Shown here piece after piece: positions 34,223 to 38,959 of a stretch of DNA of 38,959 nt. A program made the translations under genes and the position numbers. Origin of the DNA: J134 sp964484045 (lineage in GTDB: Bacteria; Pseudomonadota; Alphaproteobacteria; Sphingomonadales; Rhodothalassiaceae). The notes below the pieces were generated by a model that was given only the letters and a program-made list of their open reading frames with translations, searched no databases and was not told the DNA's origin. How positions within the stretch are numbered: the stretch's first letter is position 1; each line of letters starts with the position of its first letter. The stretch is taken from the NCBI GenBank assembly GCA_964484045.1, contig CAZAEP010000002.1:1-38959 (forward strand), written 5' to 3'.

Positions 34223-35418
34223 GGTGCATCACTCGGCAACAACACCGTCGCCACCGCCTGTGCCGCAATGCCTTCGCCGCGGCCGGTAAAGCCGAGCCCT
34301 TCGGTCGTCGTCGCCTTGAGCGAGACGCGCGTGTTCGGGATGCCGAGAATCCCGGCCACGCGCGCACGCATCGCCGCGCGGTGCGGGCCGATCCGCGGCG
34401 CCTCGCAGAGAATCGTGATATCGCAGTGCGCGATCTCACCGCCCTTCTCGCGAACGCGGCGCGCGGCGTGGGTGAGAAAGCGGTGCGAGGGGGCGCCGCG
34501 CCATTCGGGATCGCTCGGCGGGAAATGGGCCCCGATGTCTTCATCCGCGATGGCGCCGAGCAGGGCGTCGGTGAGCGCGTGCAGCGCGACATCGGCGTCG
34601 GAATGCCCCTTGAGCGTGGCCGGATGCGCGATGCGCACACCGCACAGCCAGAGATGGTCGCCGGGAGCGAAGCGATGGACATCGAAGCCGAATCCGGTGC
34701 GGGGCTCCAGACGGGGCGCATCCATGCGCCGCGTCAGGCGTGCGAAATCGGCCTCGGTGGTGAGCTTGAGATTCTCCTCCGCACCGGCGACGAGGCGCAC
34801 CGCGAGCCCCGCCGCTTCCGCCACCGCCGCATCGTCGGTGAGACCGGCACGCGCCGCGGCGGCGCGGTGCGCGGCGAGGATGGGGGCGAAGGGAAAGCCC
34901 TGCGGCGTCTGCGCCCGATAGAGTCCCGCGCGGGCCACGGTGCCGCGCACGCGCTCGCCATCGGCGCGCTTCAAGGTGTCGCTCACCGGCAGCGCCGGGA
35001 TCGCCCCATGCGTCGCGTCGACGGCGTCGATGACGCGGTCGATGACCGCGGCGGGAACGAAGCAGCGCGCCGCATCGTGAATGAGCACCGCCTCCGGGGC
35101 GGTCCCGGCGGCGAGGGCCTCGAGCCCGGCACGCACCGACTCCTGTCGTGTCGCGCCCCCGGGGACGGGTTCGGGCAGATCGAATCCCGCGACCGCCGCC
35201 TCGTAAAGTACCCGGTCGTCGGGGTGAATGACGACACGGACGTCGTCGATGCGGGGATGTCGCGCGAAGGCCACGACCGTACGGCTCAGCACCATGCGAT
35301 CGCCGATGGTGCGATACTGTTTCGGCAATCCGCCGCCGGCGCGAATCCCGCGTCCCGCGGCGACGATCACCGCCGCCACCCGGGGCGCATCTGTTGCATT
35401 GAGGGCAGGCTCTGCCAT
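34219..35418 (-). CDS. ispDF: Bifunctional IspD/IspF enzyme of the MEP pathway
   Basis: This 399-residue fusion carries two MEP-pathway activities: CDP-ME synthesis from MEP and CTP (IspD), and cyclisation to MEcPP (IspF). The IspD half (about 12-230) has VIVAAGRGIRAGGGLPKQY, HDAARCFV and RAQTPQGFP. The IspF half (about 238-399) has GFGFDVHRF with metal-binding Asp and His, GHSDADVALHALTDALLG, DIGAHFPPSD, and KATTTEGLGFTGRGEGI. The fusion is common in alphaproteobacteria. The divergent dusB promoter candidate overlaps its start codon. Confidence 0.98.
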   Translation of the reverse strand: MAEPALNATDAPRVAAVIVAAGRGIRAGGGLPKQYRTIGDRMVLSRTVVAFARHPRIDDVRVVIHPDDRVLYEAAVAGFDLPEPVPGGATRQESVRAGLEALAAGTAPEAVLIHDAARCFVPAAVIDRVIDAVDATHGAIPALPVSDTLKRADGERVRGTVARAGLYRAQTPQGFPFAPILAAHRAAAARAGLTDDAAVAEAAGLAVRLVAGAEENLKLTTEADFARLTRRMDAPRLEPRTGFGFDVHRFAPGDHLWLCGVRIAHPATLKGHSDADVALHALTDALLGAIADEDIGAHFPPSDPEWRGAPSHRFLTHAARRVREKGGEIAHCDITILCEAPRIGPHRAAMRARVAGILGIPNTRVSLKATTTEGLGFTGRGEGIAAQAVATVLLPSDAP

Positions 35419-35422
35419 ATAG
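35394..35422 (+). promoter_or_regulatory. Candidate promoter for dusB-ntrB-ntrC
   Basis: TTGCAT (35394-35399), a 17-bp spacer and ATATAG (35417-35422) form a good promoter match. The -10 covers the start codon of the divergent ispDF (35416-35418), so transcription of the two units may interfere. The leader to dusB would be about 55 nt. Confidence 0.5.
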
Positions 35423-35482
35423 ATTGCTCAAACTTTGGGCAGTCGGCGCCAGAGAACAGGATCGAACGAGGAGTCGCGCAGC

Positions 35483-36484
35483 ATGTCGCGTCTTGCGTCC
35501 TCTATAGCGATTGGTCCGGTGGAGATCAAAGACCCGGTGATCCTTGCCCCCATGTCGGGGGTGACGGACCAGCCGTTCCGACGCCTTGTCAAGCGCTTCG
35601 GCACGCCGCTTCTCATCACCGAGATGATCGCCTCGGAAGCGATGATCCGCAAGACGCGGGAGTCCTTTCTCAAGGCCCGTGCCGATTTCGCCGAGCGTCC
35701 GGTCGCGGTGCAGCTCGCCGGCTGTCGTCCGGAGGCAATGGCGGAAGCGGCGCGGCTCAATGAAGAGCTTGGAGCCGACATCATCGACATCAACATGGGA
35801 TGTCCGGTGAAGAAGGTGGTGAACGGTGAGGCCGGCTCGGCCCTGATGCGCGATCTCGATCACGCGGCGCGGCTCATCGAGGCGACCGTGAATGCGGTCT
35901 CGGTTCCCGTGACGCTCAAGATGCGCACCGGCTGGAACGAGGCGAACCGCAACGCCCCGGAGCTCGCGCGCATCGCCGAGGCGCTCGGCGTGAGGATGAT
36001 CACGGTTCATGGCCGCACCCGCGCCCAGCTCTATAACGGGCGCGCCGACTGGGCCTTCGTCCGCCGCGTCAAGGAGGCGGTGTCGGTGCCCGTTCTCGTG
36101 AACGGCGATATCCTGACGGAGGAGGATGCCGCAAGCGCGCTCGCGCTCTCGCACGCCGACGGCGTGATGATCGGCCGCGGCACCTATGGACGCCCGTGGT
36201 TCATCGCGCAGGTGCGCCATTATCTGAGGACCGGGGAGAAACGCCCCGCGCCGCCGCTCGAGGCGCAGGCCGCGATCGTGCTTGCGCATTTCGATGCCAT
36301 GATCGCGCATTATGGCGAGATCACCGGTGTGCGCATGGCGCGCAAGCATGTCGGCTGGTACACCAAGGGGCTGCCGGGCTCGGCCGAGTTCCGCAACCGC
36401 TACAATCGCATCGCGGGAGCTGTAGCGGCACGGGCGGCGATCGCTGCCTTCTACGAGCCGCTTCTGGCGCGCCGCGCCGCGTGA
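35483..36484 (+). CDS. dusB: tRNA-dihydrouridine synthase (DusB/NifR3 type)
   Basis: Dus enzymes are FMN- and NADPH-dependent reductases that form dihydrouridine in tRNA. The 333-residue protein has PVILAPMSGVTDQPFR (18-33), the catalytic Cys107 in INMGCPVKKV, LKMRTGW, TVHGRTRAQLY and MIGRGTYGRPW. The start is ATG 35483 with GAGGAG upstream; 16 in-frame residues further upstream are not conserved. In alphaproteobacteria this gene (historically nifR3) heads the ntrBC operon, as here. Its stop at 36482-36484 abuts ntrB. Confidence 0.97.
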   Translation: MSRLASSIAIGPVEIKDPVILAPMSGVTDQPFRRLVKRFGTPLLITEMIASEAMIRKTRESFLKARADFAERPVAVQLAGCRPEAMAEAARLNEELGADIIDINMGCPVKKVVNGEAGSALMRDLDHAARLIEATVNAVSVPVTLKMRTGWNEANRNAPELARIAEALGVRMITVHGRTRAQLYNGRADWAFVRRVKEAVSVPVLVNGDILTEEDAASALALSHADGVMIGRGTYGRPWFIAQVRHYLRTGEKRPAPPLEAQAAIVLAHFDAMIAHYGEITGVRMARKHVGWYTKGLPGSAEFRNRYNRIAGAVAARAAIAAFYEPLLARRAA

Positions 36485-36486
36485 CG

Positions 36487-37608
36487 ATGGATGACGGTCA
36501 TCTGCCCCCGGCAGCCCGCCTGCCGCGGATCGAGCGGGAAATCCTCGATGCCCTGCCGCAGATCCTGCTCCTCGTCGCCGAAGACGACCGGATTGTTTTC
36601 GCCAACGCCGCCGCGGAGGGGTTTTTCGGACGCAGCGCCGGAAGTCTCGCGGGGATGCGGGCCGAGACCCTGTTCGGCTCCGCACCTGCGGTCTGCGATA
36701 TCCTCATGCGCGCGCGCCGCGATGGATCGCTGACGGTGGCCCGCGATGTCGCCCTGTCGGGACGACATCAGGGCCGGGCCGCCGATATTCAGGCGGTTCC
36801 CGTCGCGGACCGAGCGGGAGACGCGCTTCTGGTCATTGCCATGCGGGCACCGGCGGGTCTGCATCAGCCGCGAAGCGAGCTTGAAGGCGCAGCGCGCTCG
36901 GCCTTCGGCCTTGCGGCAATGCTTGCCCACGAGATCAAGAATCCGCTCTCGGGCATCCGTGGAGCGGCGCAGCTTCTCGAACGTACCGAGGACGAGAAGC
37001 GGCGCTCGCTGGCCCGTCTTATCCGCGACGAGGTGGACCGGATCCGCCGCCTCGTCGATCAACTCGAGGAATTCAGCGATGATCGCCCGCTGCCCCGCCA
37101 GGCGGTCAATATCCACAGCGTGCTCGATCATGTTCGGGCCCTGCTCGCAGGCGAGGCCGAGAGGGTCGCGGCGGATATCAGGGTCGAATACGACCCCTCC
37201 TTGCCGATGGTGTCGGGTGATCGCGATGCGCTCGTTCAGATCTTCCTCAATCTCATGAAGAACGCCATACACGCCTCTGCAGGGAAAAGAGAAAGTGAAG
37301 ACAGGGCGCTGATCCTGGTCAGCACCGCCTATCGCCATGGAGTGCGCGCCAGAGGGCCCGATGGCACGATGCAGGGCGTGCCGATCGAGGTTGCCGTCAG
37401 CGATCGCGGCCCCGGGATCGACCCTGCCCTCCGCGCGCACATCTTCGAGCCCTTCGTCACCGGCCGCGAGGGCGGGCGTGGCCTCGGTCTTGCCATGGTG
37501 GCGAAGCTCGTGGCCGCGCATGGCGGACTCATCGAGCTGGACACGAGCGCTGCGGGGACGTGCGTCCGGGTTCTTCTTCCGGCGGCCGGGGAGGGGACGG
37601 GCGAATGA
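36487..37608 (+). CDS. ntrB: Nitrogen regulation sensor histidine kinase NtrB
   Basis: NtrB (NRII) is the cytoplasmic sensor that phosphorylates or dephosphorylates NtrC in response to PII proteins. The 373-residue protein has a PAS domain (about 20-115), the HisKA dimerisation helix with His148 in LAHEIKNPLSG, and an HATPase domain with NLMKNAIHA, DRGPGID, FEPFVTGREGG and RGLGLAM. No membrane segment is present. The ATG at 36487 is chosen; GTG 36481, which overlaps the dusB stop as GTGA, is equally plausible and would add two residues. The frame continues upstream only as a shadow of dusB. The stop overlaps the ntrC start (ATGA). Confidence 0.96.
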   Translation: MDDGHLPPAARLPRIEREILDALPQILLLVAEDDRIVFANAAAEGFFGRSAGSLAGMRAETLFGSAPAVCDILMRARRDGSLTVARDVALSGRHQGRAADIQAVPVADRAGDALLVIAMRAPAGLHQPRSELEGAARSAFGLAAMLAHEIKNPLSGIRGAAQLLERTEDEKRRSLARLIRDEVDRIRRLVDQLEEFSDDRPLPRQAVNIHSVLDHVRALLAGEAERVAADIRVEYDPSLPMVSGDRDALVQIFLNLMKNAIHASAGKRESEDRALILVSTAYRHGVRARGPDGTMQGVPIEVAVSDRGPGIDPALRAHIFEPFVTGREGGRGLGLAMVAKLVAAHGGLIELDTSAAGTCVRVLLPAAGEGTGE

Positions 37609-38959
37609 GCGAATTCGTGCCGACGCGCCCGCATGTGATCGTCGCCGACGATGATCGGGCGATCCGCCACGTGCTCGAGGAAAGCCTTTCGGCCGCCGGG
37701 TTCGAGGTCACGACGGCGGCAACGGCGGCGGCGCTATGGGACCTTGTCAGCAAGGGAGACGGCGACGTCGTGATCACCGATGTGCTGATGCCCGACGCCA
37801 ACGGCCTCGATCTCCTGCCGCGGATCGCCGCCGCGCGCCCGGACCTCCCGGTAATCGTCATCAGCGCGCAGAATACGCTCGTCACTGCGGTCAAGGCGAC
37901 CGAGCGCGGGGCGTTCGACTATCTCGCCAAACCCTTCGATCTCGAGGCGCTCGAGCAGAGCGTGCGCCAGGCCTTGGGCCGGATCAGCGAGGCCGCGGAA
38001 GATCTGGCGGGCGGCAGCGTTTCGGACGATGTCGCGCTGATCGGCCGCTCGCCGGCGATGCAGGCGCTCTACCGGGCGATGGCGCGACTGATGACCAGCG
38101 ACGTGACGGTGCTCATCGATGGCGAATCGGGGACCGGGAAGGAGCTCGTCGCGCGCGCCCTGCATTCCATGGGGCGCCGCCGGAAACGCGCCTTCGTCGC
38201 CGTCAACATGGCGGCCATCCCGCGCGAGCTGATCGAAAGCACCCTTTTCGGCCACGAGCGCGGCGCCTTCACCGGTGCCACCGCACGCGCCATCGGACGC
38301 TTCGAGCAGGCCCATGGCGGCACGCTCTTTCTCGACGAGATCGGCGACATGCCGCTCGAGGTGCAGACGCGTCTCCTGCGCGTGTTGCAGGAAGGCGAAT
38401 TCACCACGGTCGGGGGCAGCCGTCCGATCCGGGCCGATGTCCGGATCATTGCCGCGAGCAACAAGCGGCTCGCCGAGGAGGTCGCCGCCGGACGCTTCCG
38501 CGAGGACCTCTATTATCGCCTCAATGTCGTTCCCCTGCATGTTCCCGCCCTGCGCGAACGTCTCGACGACATCCCCGACCTCGTCGCCCATTTTCTTGCC
38601 AGGGGAGAGGCGAGGGGACTCCCCGCCAAGCGTCTGACGCCGGCGGCGCTGGCGGCGCTCAGGGACTATTACTGGCCGGGAAATGTTCGCGAGCTGGAGA
38701 ATTTCATCCAGCGCCTGATGGCGCTCACGGTGGAGGACCGGATCGGCAAGGAGAGTGTCCGGCGCGCGCTCATGGCCGATCGGCCTGCGTCGACCGCAAC
38801 GCGTGAAAAGGGGCTGCAGGGAGCGGTGGAGCATCATCTCGAACGCTACTTTTCGGCGCATGGGGAGGCCCTGCCGCCGCCGGGCCTCTATGACCGCGTG
38901 CTGCAGGAGGTCGAGCGACCGCTGATCACGCTCACTCTGCGCGCCACCCGCGGCAATCA
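37605..38959 (+). CDS. ntrC: Nitrogen regulation response regulator NtrC, 3' partial
   Basis: NtrC (NRI) activates sigma-54 promoters for nitrogen assimilation. The gene runs off the right edge in an open frame; about 451 codons are present, lacking only the end of the DNA-binding domain. The receiver domain (about 10-125) has Asp15-Asp16 and the phospho-acceptor Asp59 (VITDVLMPDANG), with Lys in YLAKPFD. The AAA+ domain (about 145-385) has Walker A GESGTGKE from residue 173, the sigma-54 contact loop GAFTGA at 220-225, LFLDEIGDMP and WPGNVRELENF. The start of the Fis-type domain (VERPLITLTLRATRGN) is reached at the edge. It is translationally coupled to ntrB. Confidence 0.97.
   Translation, partial: MSEFVPTRPHVIVADDDRAIRHVLEESLSAAGFEVTTAATAAALWDLVSKGDGDVVITDVLMPDANGLDLLPRIAAARPDLPVIVISAQNTLVTAVKATERGAFDYLAKPFDLEALEQSVRQALGRISEAAEDLAGGSVSDDVALIGRSPAMQALYRAMARLMTSDVTVLIDGESGTGKELVARALHSMGRRRKRAFVAVNMAAIPRELIESTLFGHERGAFTGATARAIGRFEQAHGGTLFLDEIGDMPLEVQTRLLRVLQEGEFTTVGGSRPIRADVRIIAASNKRLAEEVAAGRFREDLYYRLNVVPLHVPALRERLDDIPDLVAHFLARGEARGLPAKRLTPAALAALRDYYWPGNVRELENFIQRLMALTVEDRIGKESVRRALMADRPASTATREKGLQGAVEHHLERYFSAHGEALPPPGLYDRVLQEVERPLITLTLRATRGN

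Noticed and set aside
35451..35470. A possible second SOS box, GAAC-N-GAAC, upstream of dusB.
   Set aside because: The spacing between the two GAAC halves is 6 bases, not 7, and no promoter element fits around it.
36196..36486. An upstream extension of ntrB in frame across the end of dusB.
   Set aside because: The translation there is a frame shadow of dusB. The conserved NtrB N-terminus begins at 36481-36487.

Overview
The window is a gene-dense, GC-rich piece of a core bacterial chromosome, almost certainly from an alphaproteobacterium. The evidence is the gene order rpsB-tsf-pyrH-frr-uppS-cdsA-dxr-rseP-bamA-skp-fabZ running into a convergent gltA, the fused ispDF gene next to dusB-ntrB-ntrC, the trpG-trpD-trpC-moaC-moeA-lexA run facing comEC, and a lexA promoter carrying the GTTC-N7-GTTC type of SOS box. 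I cannot name the species or the order with confidence. I see no insertion sequence, phage, CRISPR array, tRNA, rRNA or biosynthetic cluster.

Layout. (1) 1-6405, plus strand: the end of a methylmalonyl-CoA mutase gene (scpA), a DUF1761 membrane protein, dnaE and a Nudix hydrolase, packed like one operon. (2) 6406-17611, plus strand: a structured rpsB leader, rpsB with a very long C-terminal tail, and tsf, then a terminator-like hairpin and a probable new promoter. After these come pyrH-frr-uppS-cdsA-dxr-rseP-bamA-skp-fabZ. This block covers translation factors, UMP kinase, isoprenoid and phospholipid synthesis, and outer-membrane protein assembly. (3) 17639-20442, minus strand: gltX and gltA, translationally coupled. 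(4) 20658-22763, plus strand: comEC. (5) 22757-27608, minus strand: trpG-trpD-trpC-moaC-moeA-lexA, mostly with overlapping stops and starts. (6) 27772-28857, plus strand: a divergent polysaccharide deacetylase sitting between trpG and trpE. (7) 28863-32315, minus strand: trpE and a PpiD/SurA-type periplasmic chaperone. (8) 32466-33221: tpiA on the plus strand. (9) 33202-35418, minus strand: pncC (CinA C-terminal type), pgpA and ispDF. (10) 35483 to the end, plus strand: dusB-ntrB-ntrC, with ntrC cut by the window edge.

Functional links. The window holds three MEP-pathway activities (dxr, and ispD plus ispF fused) and the undecaprenyl-diphosphate synthase that uses their product. It also holds two phospholipid genes (cdsA and pgpA, for phosphatidylglycerol) and nearly the whole chorismate-to-tryptophan branch apart from trpF, trpA and trpB. 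NtrBC gives nitrogen control, and LexA gives SOS control.

The most notable observation is an absence. In most alphaproteobacteria, lpxD lies between skp/bamA and fabZ, and lpxA-lpxI-lpxB lie between fabZ and gltA. Here all four lipid A genes are missing while the genes on either side are intact and tightly packed. Either lipid A synthesis has moved elsewhere in the genome or this lineage lacks it. I did not find an obviously new multi-gene system; the remaining findings are smaller structural oddities.
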